Shown: one piece after another, positions 11,480 through 21,514 of the stretch | How the letters are laid out: each line of letters starts with the position of its first letter | Numbering within the stretch: the first letter of the stretch is position 1 | Source of the DNA: Physcia stellaris | Lineage: Eukaryota > Ascomycota > Lecanoromycetes > Caliciales > Physciaceae | Length of the DNA stretch: 64,000 nt | Direction of reading: 5' to 3' | Assembly (NCBI GenBank): GCA_018902385.1 | Contig: JABSSW010000025.1 | Coordinates: 248,001-312,000 of the forward strand | Made by a program: the position numbers and the translations under genes | The notes under the pieces: model-generated | What the model saw: the letters and a program-made list of their open reading frames with translations, nothing else | What the model was told of the DNA's origin: nothing | The model's database searches: none

Positions 11480-12030
11480 GATAGCCTGCAGATCCTTGCA
11501 AGCCCCTAAGTTCGGTGATATTGACAATCCCTCTTTGAACCTTCTACCATTGGATAACGGCATATCTACCATCTCGAATGGTTCTTCTGAGACTCCGAGC
11601 ATTATTCTTGTCCGAGACGGCCTTCCCATGTTTTGCGTTCAAAGATTTTTGCCCTTGGTCAAGATAGTGCAAGTCGGCTTGATCCTCGTTGAATAACGGG
11701 TCGAAGCACAACTAATCTTCGTTATCATAGGAAGACTGACGCAACTTGGCCTCGCGTTCGTTGTAACAGTCACAGACTTCGGCTTCGTATTGTTCCATCT
11801 CTTAAGTCCCGCGTTCGTTGTCATGTTGGGAACGATTGATCTTTCCGCCCAGTCTCGGGAGCCTTATCGACGGCCGATTGAATCTCATTCAAGGGCGGGA
11901 TTTCCGAAGCCTGATCCTTGTCTGCCCGTGGGGCAAAGCAATGTGATTTTGATGAGCATCTGATGTCAGTAGGAAGGTCCTTCGGTTCGAGTGATATGAA
12001 AAGGGAATCTGAGGCGGCCCGTTCTGCCAT
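11480..12030 (-). pseudogene. Decayed unidentified gene
   Basis: Reading down the minus strand, a start at 12030 opens a 69-residue stretch (MAERAASDSLFISLEPKDLP). It is followed in another frame by an acidic stretch with coding-like composition (EMEQYEAEVCDCYNEREAKL) and FNEDQADLHYLDQGQKSLN. Stops fall between the segments and no family is recognised. It lies just downstream of repeat copy 2. Confidence 0.3.
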
Positions 12031-12571
12031 TATGAATTAGCCTCCAGGTAGAGCGTAGGCAGTAGCGAGTTGCTCTTGCTAGGAAATGATGGAGATCACG
12101 TACAATGTCACGCTCCTAACCGGCAGTTAGAAGGCATCCACCAGTTCCAGAGGGATAATGGTTTGATGGATCTCGCCCTCTCAGAATGCTTCACGGTGCT
12201 TCGACCCTCTCAAGACTTATTGACTTTAATACGTAAGTTATGAATAGAGACACTTGATATTGACTGATACAGCAATTGTGATACTAAACAGTACATATGA
12301 TGTGAAAGAAGAGTTGATAGATCGGGTTAGCCTCGCTAGTGATACCAATAAGGTTAGCCTGTTGTGTAATAAAAACTTAGATGTGTATTTTTCACCAGGG
12401 TAAAGCCCCCTAGGGAGCACTTCCGAATCTTTTATCGCGTTCCGGAGGTGTCTCCATCATCTCGATGGTCTTCGGTGATTGAATCAATTGTCCAGACGAC
12501 GATTGTCGTCTTCACTTTTGTAGCTTCTTCACTACGCGCAGTCCCTTGACTCTGGGGCCGGTGCCCCAGTT
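12031..12571. other. Promoter region of the Zn2Cys6 gene
   Basis: No gene seen. It should contain the promoter and 5' leader of the factor that starts at 12572. Confidence 0.4.
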
Positions 12572-14651
12572 ATGGCGTTCCCCCAACGAGATCCGCGACA
12601 ACAAGAACACCCTTCAGTAACTCCCGCTTCATACCAGCACTCACCACTATCGAACCACGTGCGAACACCTCGGAGCGGCTCCGTTCAATCTTCACAGACC
12701 ATGAACACCCCACAGCATCAGATTCCTCAAGGCGCCGGTCCCGCTTACCCCGACGACATGATACAACAAGAACAGCAGTCAATATACCGTGACCCTACCG
12801 CGCCCGAGCTTAATGATTATGGTGGAGAGGAATATCATAATCCTAATCCAAGAAAGCGTGGGAATACAGACAATAATGAGAATCCGAAGAAGCGAGCAGC
12901 CGTCGCGGTGAGTGATTTCAGAAATCCGTCATCATTTTGGCCATCTCAAGCACACTGACCCCCGATAGTGCAATATTTGTCGCGGCAGAAAGTCGAAGTG
13001 CGATGGTGGTAAACCACGCTGTAGATTGTGTACCGAGCTCAACGCGCAGTGCATCTACCAGGAGCCGGGAATCAAGCTTGACGCAGGTGACAGAATGATA
13101 TTGGAGCGCCTTGATCGCATTGAAGGCTTTCTTCAAATCAATTGGAATGGGGCAGCAAGCGTTGCCGGCTCGGCCATGCCCCATCCTCCGTCGCGCAACA
13201 CGACACTTGTAGGTAGCGAGGGCATGGCCGACAATAGGATCGTACCTGGCCAGCCAAGTAATTTTGCGGCGCGGACGGCAGTGATGTATCCCCAAGACGG
13301 AGAGCCCGTGACACTAATGCGGCCAGTTGTTGCCTGGCCTAAAGTTCAAGACCTCATATCAGCTCCATTTAGCCCACAAGTTCTTCTTGAGCTAGAGGTT
13401 GATCGCAAAATCCTAGATCCTAAAGCGAGTTTAAGCCTAGACTTTTCATCGAACACGAATTATATCCGTGCTTTTTTCGAACACGTCGCGGTATGGAACG
13501 CTTCCGTCAACCCCTACGACTGGCCTGATTTCTACGAGCGAGCCTCACGGTCCGAGTTCCGAGAGGGACCAGAGAGCTGCTTTGTCTTGTTTGTGCTCGC
13601 TCTGGGCGCAGCAAGCTATGAGCAGCTTGCCCCAGATGCTGAGCCGCCGGGTATGCCATACTTCTCCGCCGCATGGGGTCTGCTTCCATCGCTGATTGCA
13701 AGCCACAACATCCTCTCCTCGCAATGTGCCATACTCGCCTGCAACTACTTGCTGTATCTGGTCCGACCACTCGAAGCATGGACCCTACTCAGCAGTATCA
13801 TACCAAGGCTCCAGGTGCTCTTGGGGAAGCCGGCCAGGATCCCTCGTGAAGTCAAAGAGCTCTGCAACCGCGTTTACTGGAATGCTATCCTACTTGAATC
13901 GTCCTGCCTTGCGGCACTAGATGTTCCAGCTTCGACTCTACCCAAGTCATCACCATCTGCAGTCCACTTGCTTCCTGCGCGCTTCCAACCAGAACTCTAC
14001 GGTGTGTTCCAGGAGATCAGAGATGACCATCCTTGGTTCCTCACTGCGTTGGTCACCTTGCATCAACTCAACGAACAGATCAACATCCAAACAGCTCTTC
14101 CAGACGCCACCCAAGGCCCGATCGCAACCAACCTCAACACGCGCTTGACGGAGTGGTATGGCGATCGTGCGTTTCCCAGTTCGCCAGCTTTGCCACCTTC
14201 CCGAGGGCACCTTAGTGAGCCAACTTTGGAATATCTACGGACGCAGTACTTCCTGGCCCGTATGCGGATTTACCGACCTTACATCCTATCTGTGTTGACT
14301 GACGAATCGATGACGCTTTCACCACTTCCACTATGTCACGATTCGTGTCGCGCCTGTCTGGACAGCGCTGTGCGCGTGCTTGAAGATTTACATTTGACTC
14401 TAAGCAGCAGTCCTTGGCACAAATGGCAATCAGCTTTTGCTGCCGTCGACGCGGTTTTGATCGTCATGGGCGCAAGCCTGAGTCCGAACTTGAGCCTTTT
14501 GCTGCCGCAGACTGAGGAGGTTACTACTACGATTGAAGGTGCGGTGCAGATCATCCAGAGTCTTGCAACAAACACGAGCACGCCGAGCTTAAAGAGAGCT
14601 GCCGAGATGCTCAAAGTGGCGGAGGAGAGAAGAAGGGAGCTGATCGCTTAA
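12572..14651 (+). CDS. Zn2Cys6 (fungal binuclear cluster) transcription factor
   Basis: Exon 1 (12572-12907) and exon 2 (12969-14651) are separated by a 61 nt phase-0 intron (GTGAGT...GATAG) and encode 672 aa. The first 112 residues are Pro/Gln/Ser-rich and end in a basic stretch (NPRKRG, PKKRAAVA) that may be a nuclear localisation signal. Exon 2 opens with the zinc cluster CNICRGRKSKCDGGKPRC followed by RLC and QC; its six cysteines have the family spacing, and the intron falls directly before the first of them. A short linker and dimerisation stretch (ERLDRIEGFLQ) follows. The remainder is a helical middle-homology-type region (NYIRAFFEHVAVWN, then LEAWTLLSSIIPRLQVLLG), as in fungal-specific transcription factors. 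Its targets cannot be told from the sequence. Confidence 0.92.
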
Positions 14652-15120
14652 CCTTAATTGAGACTGAGAGTGTTGTAAGATACTTGAGTGTATTGTAAAA
14701 CAAGCTTGCGTGGTATCTCGTGGGATATGGTTCGAGGAGTGAGTTAGGTATCTAAGGCCTCCTGCAGCTCAAATAACATGGATGACGATTTACAAATATC
14801 GGCTGGAAAAATTAAATGAAGAGATGTGTCTACTACTTTCTACTTCGATAGCCATATCGGTATTTTCTGATCTCTGACCTCACAGCTTAGATTGACCCCT
14901 ATCACAAGCAATGTTGATCAGAACAAAATTTGCTAACTGACGCCCTTCCCAACTATTGGAGAGGACTGACTTCTGTAGAAGGCAAAACACTATTAATACC
15001 AGAAAACCTCGCTTGAGACGATCAGCCGGCTTCCCACAGCCTCCCAACAACCGAATACTCCCAGAAAAGACACGGCCAGCCATATACATCCTCGATCCCT
15101 TCTTCCAGATTTCCGTCGTA
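14652..15120. other. Short convergent intergenic region
   Basis: 3' flanks of the Zn2Cys6 gene and of the minus-strand small gene ending at 15121. Nothing else seen. Confidence 0.5.
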
Positions 15121-15496
15121 TTACTTGCCTGCGCGCCGACTCTTTAACACCATCTCCGCATTCGAGATCCCCTTCCGCTGCAACTCCATCTCTACGCGCT
15201 GTACAAGATTCTCCTTCAAAGGGCTGACATCTGCTTTCACGCTTTTGAAATCTCGTTGCACAGCCTTGGACTCGGTGACGTTTCTCTCCTGCGTTTCGCC
15301 AGAGGAATCCTCCACCTTTTTCCTTTTCCCAAAGGGATTTGTGAAGAGCGCTACGACGACCAGCGCCGAAGTCAGCGTGACGCCTAGTTCTATAAGCACT
15401 GTGGTATTTATGTATCAGCAAATGGTTCTCAATTTCGGGATCGAAGGCCAAGTTACGCCAAGGTAGGATGGGGTGCTGAGAGCCTTTGTGCCCCAT
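15121..15496 (-). CDS. Small single-pass membrane protein, unknown
   Basis: Exon 1 (15496-15457) and exon 2 (15398-15121) join across a 58 nt intron (GTAACT...CACAG) to give 105 aa. Residues 11-35 (PWLLIELGVTLTSALVVVAL, then FTN) form one hydrophobic helix followed by the positive stop-transfer run GKRKK. The rest is charged and probably helical (DFKSVKADVSPLKENLVQRV) and ends in SRRAGK. The layout suggests an organelle or ER membrane anchor with a soluble C-terminal coil. The family is not recognised. Confidence 0.6.
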
Positions 15497-15808
15497 CCAG
15501 TTTGTTGCTCGGATATGTCTTGCTGGGATGTTTGAGGTACCGGTCCTTGACCATTCCTATTTCCTTACATTCATCTGTGTAGACAATCCTTTTATATGCA
15601 AGGTGCTAGTGATAAAATCACTCAATTCGGCTGCCTGCTCGCCCTCGATGCTGGACGCCTAACCACTCACTACTGCACCTCTACCGTGCATTAGCGACTG
15701 CTCCAGTATCGTAAATCAGCCAAACTCAGGCGTGAAAAGGTTGCCTAGGCAATACGATTATACATACTCTTTCTATACTGGAATCTACATGTGCCGAGAC
15801 AGAGGCTA

Positions 15809-15952
15809 TCAAGATCTCCTCTTCTTTCCCCTCCCCTTCTCTCCAGGCCTATCGAACAAAAGCGGCGCGGGCGAGAGGAATCTGTCGAGGATGTAGAACG
15901 GCAACACGATCTGGAGCGCGAGATAGAGCATGATCCAATCGTCGTAGGACAT
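15809..15952 (-). CDS. 47-residue predicted membrane micropeptide
   Basis: A continuous frame from ATG at 15952 to TGA at 15809 encodes 47 aa. Residues 6-26 (WIMLYLALQIVLPFYILDRF) form a single hydrophobic helix and the tail is strongly basic (EKGRGKKRRS). The size and layout match small organelle-membrane or respiratory-accessory proteins. No family is recognised, and an upstream or downstream exon cannot be excluded. Confidence 0.45.
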   Translation of the reverse strand: MSYDDWIMLYLALQIVLPFYILDRFLSPAPLLFDRPGEKGRGKKRRS

Positions 15953-16431
15953 GCTGCCTCTATTTCAAAACTGAAACTAATACCAATAATGTGATGGGTT
16001 GTTCCCTTGAGTTCTCGATGCAAGAAGTAAAGTCTGCGAAAGACGACAGTAGATGGTTGATATTCGGTTCGGATGAGGCGAAGAGGAGAGGATTACGTGT
16101 TGAGTCGAGACCGGAGATGGCGTTGAAGTAAGTGGAGACAACGCCACTGCCACTGCCATCCTCAGCCGAAAACCCTCAACGGGATACTCAACCGCGGCTT
16201 TCCTCTTCTGCAGCCTCCGTTTAAGTTTTCCATTCTTGGATTGTCCAGCCCAACGGGCTTGATGGAATGACGGGGGTTGAGGATGAGGGAAATTCATAAA
16301 GCGTACAGTTTCTATCTTCTCTCGATCCGATATATGCAACTTCTCTTCCACAACGGCCCAAAAAAGAAAAATAAAGAAATCTCGAAACACTAGGCCCAAG
16401 GACCCTTGATTGTTCCATCATTCCGCAGAAA
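15953..16431. promoter_or_regulatory. Divergent promoter region between two small genes
   Basis: 479 bases between the minus-strand 47-residue frame and the plus-strand gene at 16432. The long minus-strand open frame here (15977-16399) has no coding character and is treated as chance. Confidence 0.4.
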
Positions 16432-16874
16432 ATGGCATCCCACAGGATTTTCCAAAGAGGTAAGATCCCATCGCTATCCTCTTCCCCACCCGCTTCCCCT
16501 TCCTGTACCCCTATCAACTCTCCCCTCCCCTCTTCCCCCTCCCCTCCCCCTCAAACCCCCAAACCCCCAACCCAAAAACTAACCACCCCCTCACCCTCAC
16601 AGCATCCCAAACCCTCCGCCCCCTCTCCTCCTCCACCATCACTACTCCCAGCATCACAATCGCAGGGAGAACGAAAACCGGTGTGCTGCAAACGTACCTT
16701 GGGGTCGCTGGTTGGATTGTGTTGAGCGGGGCTTTTGGGGCTTGGAAGATGGGGAGTGGGGAGGGGGAAGGGGGGAGTATGAGAGGGTTGCTATTTAGGT
16801 TTTTCAGAGGGGGAAGAAGGGGGAGGGGGAGGGGGAGGGGGATGTTTGGTGGGGATGGAGATGGGGTGGGATAG
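16432..16874 (+). CDS. Small predicted mitochondrial membrane protein
   Basis: Exon 1 (16432-16459) and exon 2 (16603-16874) are joined across a 143 nt pyrimidine-rich intron with branch CTAAC at about 16579, giving 99 aa. The N-terminus (MASHRIFQRASQTLRPLSSS) is basic, hydroxylated and free of acidic residues, as expected for a mitochondrial presequence. Residues around 38-58 (GVLQTYLGVAGWIVLSGAFG, then AWKMG) form a Gly-containing transmembrane helix. The C-terminal Gly/Arg tail (GRRGRGRGRG) is purine-repeat encoded and may be variable. The family is not recognised; a small inner-membrane or respiratory accessory role is an inference. Confidence 0.6.
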
Positions 16875-17330
16875 GAGGAGGTGAAAGGGAACGGTTCCTG
16901 TCTTATGTACTATTGCATCTCTGGCGTATCCCGGTTCATTTTTCTTTTTGTTGGATGCTGATAGACAGAGCGTCATCCTGAGGTGTAGGTGTCCAGGCGC
17001 AGAAGGACTCCGGGCAGAAAACTCCTGCCACCATGTGTACCGACAAGTATACTGATAGGGAGGCTAACGTAGTCCCATCGGACGCTTGGTCCAGGGTGAA
17101 AGCTCGCAGAAGGGCTCCCAAGAACCGATCCAGTACTTACGGCATGTTCCGTCCGAAGAGAAATGGGGTTGTATCGACACCACGATGACGCCAAGATGAG
17201 AGCACCGTGACTTGGACAACCCGGTATGAAAGACATCCGGCCGTACATGAACGAAGTCTCGGTCACACGCTATAAGGAAAGCAAATGGCGTGACAAGATC
17301 CCGGATTCGCCATTCGGTACCTAAATAAAG
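16875..17330. other. Intergenic region
   Basis: No coding sequence recognised. Open frames on the minus strand (16936-17266) lack coding character. Confidence 0.45.
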
Positions 17331-17623
17331 ATGATGGCGACGGGCTACAGGGTGCTCTTGTTGATTTATGCACTTGTCGGATCTTGGAGCATGGGGCTAA
17401 TCCGGGCAGCTTTGGCGAGAGGATTGCAAATAGTAGTGGTAAGGCTCCCGCTAGTGATATCGCACAAAATGCTCAGAGTGATTCGGCTTTGGGATTTCAT
17501 TAATAAAAACTCCAGGCCTTGGCGTCTCATTTTGCAACTGATTATCTGTTGGGTTTCAGTGCTTTTCTACCGGCTGAGATCTTGCAGCTGTTTCTGGTAT
17601 CGCTTTCATTATTGGTTTTGTGA
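17331..17623 (+). CDS. Possible 71-residue hydrophobic protein
   Basis: ATG at 17331; exon 1 (17331-17438) and exon 2 (17516-17623) join in phase 0 across a 77 nt intron (GTAAGG...CTCCAG) that contains a CATTAAT branch-like site. The product has two hydrophobic segments (VLLLIYALVGSWSMGLIRAA and LQLFLVSLSLLVL). It could also be the start of a longer gene, since a repeat copy begins about 110 bases downstream. No family is recognised. Confidence 0.35.
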
Positions 17624-17734
17624 ACGTTTTCAAGGAGATAGGGGGGAAGACCGCATGAGATTGATAGGATATCTGCCTGTTGAACCTTTTTTTTGGGCAT
17701 CATATGTGTGATTTGGAATCTTCCATTGCCGTCG

Positions 17735-17930
17735 TGGTCTGGTGTGGTGCGATTGTGCTATTCATGTCCTCGCCACCGGTATCCTCATCATAGCAAGACG
17801 TATACCCGTTCTTGGCACGAAGAAGATGAACGTGAGGATTCGATTCCAAATCTAGGGGTAAGGTATTGTCAAAAAAATTGCACCACTTAGTACTAGGTCA
17901 TGGATTAATCCTTGGATTGAGAACAGATAT
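17735..17930 (+). repeat. Dispersed ~200 bp repeat, copy 3
   Basis: Starts with GGTCTGGTGTGGTGCGATTG and contains ATACCCGTTCTTGGCACGAA. Its right end, CTTAGTACTAGGTCATGGAT, matches copies 2 and 5. Confidence 0.75.
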
Positions 17931-18305
17931 CTTCATAGAAAAGAAGCAGCGCGTTTGCTCCTCTACTTAAGTTTCTCGTTCCCTCTCATAGCCCGGATCT
18001 TCCGCGGTTCGAAAGGAATGGTTGGGGTAGAGCCTGAGGCCAAGCCTGAGAACTGAAATCGAGGACCGATGGGCCGAAGGAGACGTTCATCTGCGTTTGT
18101 TGAGTCGTTACTTTCCCAACACCTAGATTTTAGGCATCTCATAGTCAGCCACTCGACAGTCTCAACAAGAAGGCTTTTAAGCAAAGTTATGAAGTGGTTC
18201 TGTCCATCTACCATTCCTAACTCGGAACATCTGTCCATTTCCGAAATTAAGTCTTCCCACAACGGACCTGATAACAATAATCAAAAAACAAAACATATCA
18301 TTACC

Positions 18306-18976
18306 ATGCTCCTTCAAGGTGCCAAAGGTAAGATCCCCTTCCCTTCCTCCTGCTCTCATCCCATGGTCTGCGATTGTGGCTCTCATGCATCGTCATTTCT
18401 TCGTTATGGCAAGACTGGTACCCGATTTTGGCGCAGAACAGACGAACTTAACATGCAGAAGGTATCAGGTCTTGAATCCGTCCCAATCCGGGTACCCGGG
18501 GATCTGCAACATGGGCTAAAACGGACGATGCACGACGCTGAACTAATCGTGAACAAATAGCTCTCCTCCACACCCGTACTGCTCCGGTTTCCCTCCTCTC
18601 GATCTCTCGTCGTGCGCACTATAGTCGAAGAACCCGAAATGCCGACTATGAATTCGTTCCAGAATATAAAATCATCTCAGACTATAAATATAGTCCAGAC
18701 TATAAATCCATTCCAGATTATAAATCCATTCCATCGGACAGCGAGGCCTCCAACGACGCACATACATACAATTACCGGAAGACCTTCGGCTTAGGTTTCA
18801 TTGCCGGTATGGCCACCTATGCGTTCGCACAGAAGTACTTTGCGAATGCACGGAGATTTGAGGAGCTGGAGAAGGAAAAGAAGTTGGAGGCGAAGAGAAA
18901 GCGTAATGAAGGGAAATCCATTGAACAGTTGCAGGAGGAACGTTCGAGAGAGTATTATATCGAGCTGCAGAAATGA
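18306..18976 (+). CDS. Predicted mitochondrial membrane-anchored coiled-coil protein, unknown
   Basis: Exon 1 (18306-18327) and exon 2 (18561-18976) encode 145 aa. The 233 nt intron (GTAAGA...AAATAG) is much longer than its neighbours because it contains a copy of the dispersed repeat. The N-terminus (MLLQGAKALLHTRTAPVSLL, then SISRRAHYSRR) looks like a mitochondrial presequence. Residues about 45-70 are a short tandem repeat of EYKIIS/DYKYSP/DYKSIP units encoded by 18 bp repeats. A hydrophobic segment (FGLGFIAGMATYAFAQKYF) is followed by a highly charged helix to the C-terminus (ELEKEKKLEAKRKRNEGKSI), which should form a coiled coil. This layout resembles small inner-membrane assembly factors, but I cannot name a family. 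Confidence 0.65.
18361..18525 (+). repeat. Dispersed ~200 bp repeat, copy 4, inside an intron
   Basis: Contains CATGGTCTGCGATTGTGGCT, CTCATGCATCGTCAT, GGCAAGACTGGTACCCGATT and a right part with GAATCCGTCCCAATCCGGGT. It lies wholly within the intron of the gene at 18306-18976, in the sense direction. Confidence 0.7.
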
Positions 18977-19449
18977 GATTGAAGGAATCGGAATCAAGAT
19001 AGTGCGGATGCATTATGAGTGAAGTATTCCGAGATGGTTGCTTGACAAAAGGTTGACAGAAAGAGGTTGAACGCGAAGGGATGCCGTTGTAAAGAACATT
19101 ATATGTAGATTACTCGCCACGAACAAGACTGAGTGCCGATCTCATCCCTAAATCACTGTTCCCATAATCTTCCAAAAGCACTTGAAAGAGAACCGAACCA
19201 ACGATAGCCCGATTTGGGAAGAACGCTGAGTCCAAGATTCACGCATATCACTCTTCCTCTGAGGACTAATTCATACCTTCTATGGGCATCCAACTTTGTC
19301 CAGGGCGAGTAAATATGCAATGTGTGGTGTATCGGAGGGGGGTTGGGGTTCATGAGTTCTCTTCTTGTGAAAGGAGAAGAACATGGGGCGTGTGTGTGTG
19401 TGCGGATACCATCAAGGCTAGAACCCAGTCCTACTGCATGATCTGAAGT
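18977..19449. other. Intergenic region left of the mobile block
   Basis: No gene seen. Contains a short GT dinucleotide run near 19389. The right edge is the MULE target site. Confidence 0.5.
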
Positions 19450-19458
19450 TTGTTGAAT
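19450..19458. repeat. 9 bp target-site duplication, left (TTGTTGAAT)
   Basis: Identical to 30460-30468. Nine bases is the hallmark duplication size for Mutator-superfamily insertion. Confidence 0.95.
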
Positions 19459-19626
19459 GAGTAAAATACTCTTTTACCCACGCCAACGCTAAAAAATACT
19501 GAAATAACAAGCGGCCCGGCCGCATTGCGCATGAGACAGATTGACGTGAGAATGATCAGTGACCTTATCTTGTATGGATGCGCCACCAATTTCGAGGTAT
19601 TTTTCTATCTTTCGACTATCCTTTCC
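19459..19626 (+). repeat. MULE left terminal inverted repeat
   Basis: Matches the reverse complement of 30293-30459 over about 167 bases at roughly 90 percent or better. The differences are almost all C/T or G/A transitions in CpC or CpT context. Confidence 0.93.
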
Positions 19627-20160
19627 CTCCGCATCTGTTGCTCACACCGTATTTTCGTCCGAGCCGAAATCAACGTTTCATCGCATTCTCCGTTCTAAAC
19701 AAGGATCAGGTCAATTTGACGATCAAAGATACTTAATTATACTAGCTACTGCCATCAAATTTCAAGTCACACGAGCCGCTGCGATGTCGTCGTCGGCGAC
19801 TGGTCGAAAAATCGTTGAGATGCGCAATGATCTCAAAACGAGCTCTCTCGAAGTCGACGACGACGAGACAGTCTTTTGATAGAGTATACTTCCATTTGCT
19901 AGCTGTCGCCATCAACATGAAGGTCTCTTTGACCGCCAAACGTCTCGTCGTCGTCGAGCAAGCGGAGAGTTCGAACAAATTTCCCAAACAACGTCGTTCA
20001 CAGTCATTGAGAACGAGAACGAGTTCAGATCGTTGTAGCGTCTGTACAATTCATCGTTGATCTCAATTTGCATTCAAATCTGAAGTCATTCTGACGCTCG
20101 ATCGACCTCTAGCTGTAGAATAGTCTCCAAATCAATGTAAAATGAAATTGAATTTTCAGA

Positions 20161-21320
20161 TTTTTTCGCTCGTCGACGACGTGATCGTGATTCAAACGCT
20201 GTTCGAAACGTTCATTCGATTCAACAATGCACGTAAATCGAAATCAAAAATGAATTGTACAAACGTCGTTTTGATTTGATGTTGCATAACTTCAATATTC
20301 TCGTGCGAAAATTCAAAAAAAATTCGTAACAAAACGATGAGTGATTTTTCGAGCAAAAATCGAATCGAGATACGATTCGAAAAATCTCGTTTTTGAACGA
20401 TTCGATTTATTGCGAAACACACGTCAAATCGTACGATTTGATCATGTACAGAACAATTGTTGTAATATATGTATGCTTTTTTTTTTTCAATAAAATCAAC
20501 AATTTTTCTTTTGCAATATTTTTTTTTTTGTCGAAACATCATTGCTTGTTTGATTTTTTTTTTTTCGCATTTTCAACTCGTTTATCGTATTCGTCTTGAA
20601 AATGTTCAATTGATTTGCGCGTCATGTTTCGTCGTCTCGACATTCTGTCGCGAATCTGAAATTTTTGAAACAGAAATGACAAAAATTTCATGTGAACATG
20701 ATGTTTCAATCGTGAAACACATTCAAAAAAACTATTCAAAACTGATCAATACTCGATAAATTCAATTACAAAATGCACAAAAAAAACAATATTCGAATTC
20801 ATTATGTTTGCGAAATTGTTGAGTGTTTTTGAAAAATGAAAGCGACAGCGAATCATGATACACTTATTGAAAACAATTATTCATGTATTATGAAATTGCA
20901 TTCAACTCATCAATGTTTTATTGTTGAAAATATTGACGCATCAATCGTCAACAAACAAAAATGAATTCAACACGCAATTTTCAAATTCATGAAAATGAAA
21001 TCGAATATCAAGTCTGTTGTCATTAAACGTTGTATTGTTTTCAATTATCACGAGAATATTTTTTATCAAATAATTTTACGCGTCAAAATAATTTTCGTCG
21101 ACGATAGTTTGAATGCTCATCGTTATGCGTTTCAATTATTGTTCGATTATTTGAACATATTGCAACGAATCGATTCAAATGATCATTTTCATTTGCAAAT
21201 GAACGCATACGATCACATTTTTTTACGATGTTTCGTTTGTTTTTTCTCAATGAGCAAAATTTACGTCAATTGTCGTCGTTTCGTTGCTGTTGACGACGTT
21301 CATTTGACGAACAAATTCGC
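20161..21320. other. Hypermutated tract without any CC or GG dinucleotide
   Basis: Line-by-line reading of these 1160 bases finds no CC and no GG, while CA, TG and CG remain frequent and CT/AG is scarce. A similar tract lies at about 28840-29680. This is not the loss of CpA expected from standard RIP. Confidence 0.9.
21316..21320. repeat. 5 bp target-site duplication of the retrotransposon, left (TTCGC)
   Basis: Identical to 28754-28758, directly abutting the LTRs. Confidence 0.93.
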
Positions 21321-21514
21321 TGTTAAACGTGATGTGTGAATTGATTGATTTAGGAACTATGAGCGACAGAGTGCCAATTTATGTACAGTAACTGCGAACC
21401 AGTTGTCTGACCACCACCCATTTAGTATGGGGTGGCGGCAAAACCCTTGCCAAAAGCCATGCCAAAATATTTGATCTAAATCCATACCACCTAATCTGAC
21501 CTTGTGCCATAACA
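21321..21514 (-). repeat. LTR of the Ty3/gypsy element (3' LTR in element orientation)
   Basis: 194 bp, colinear without gaps with 28560-28753. Confidence 0.96.

Noticed and set aside
15977-16399. 140-codon minus-strand frame
   Set aside because: No domain, no splice support, and it overlaps the likely divergent promoter of two small genes.
17810-17845. tRNA- or SINE-type box B (GATTCGATTCC) in repeat copy 3
   Set aside because: The motif is not kept in the other copies and no matching box A at the right spacing was found.
19559-20060. Short open frames just inside the left MULE end as a separate gene
   Set aside because: They lie in hypermutated transposon sequence and show no conserved motif.
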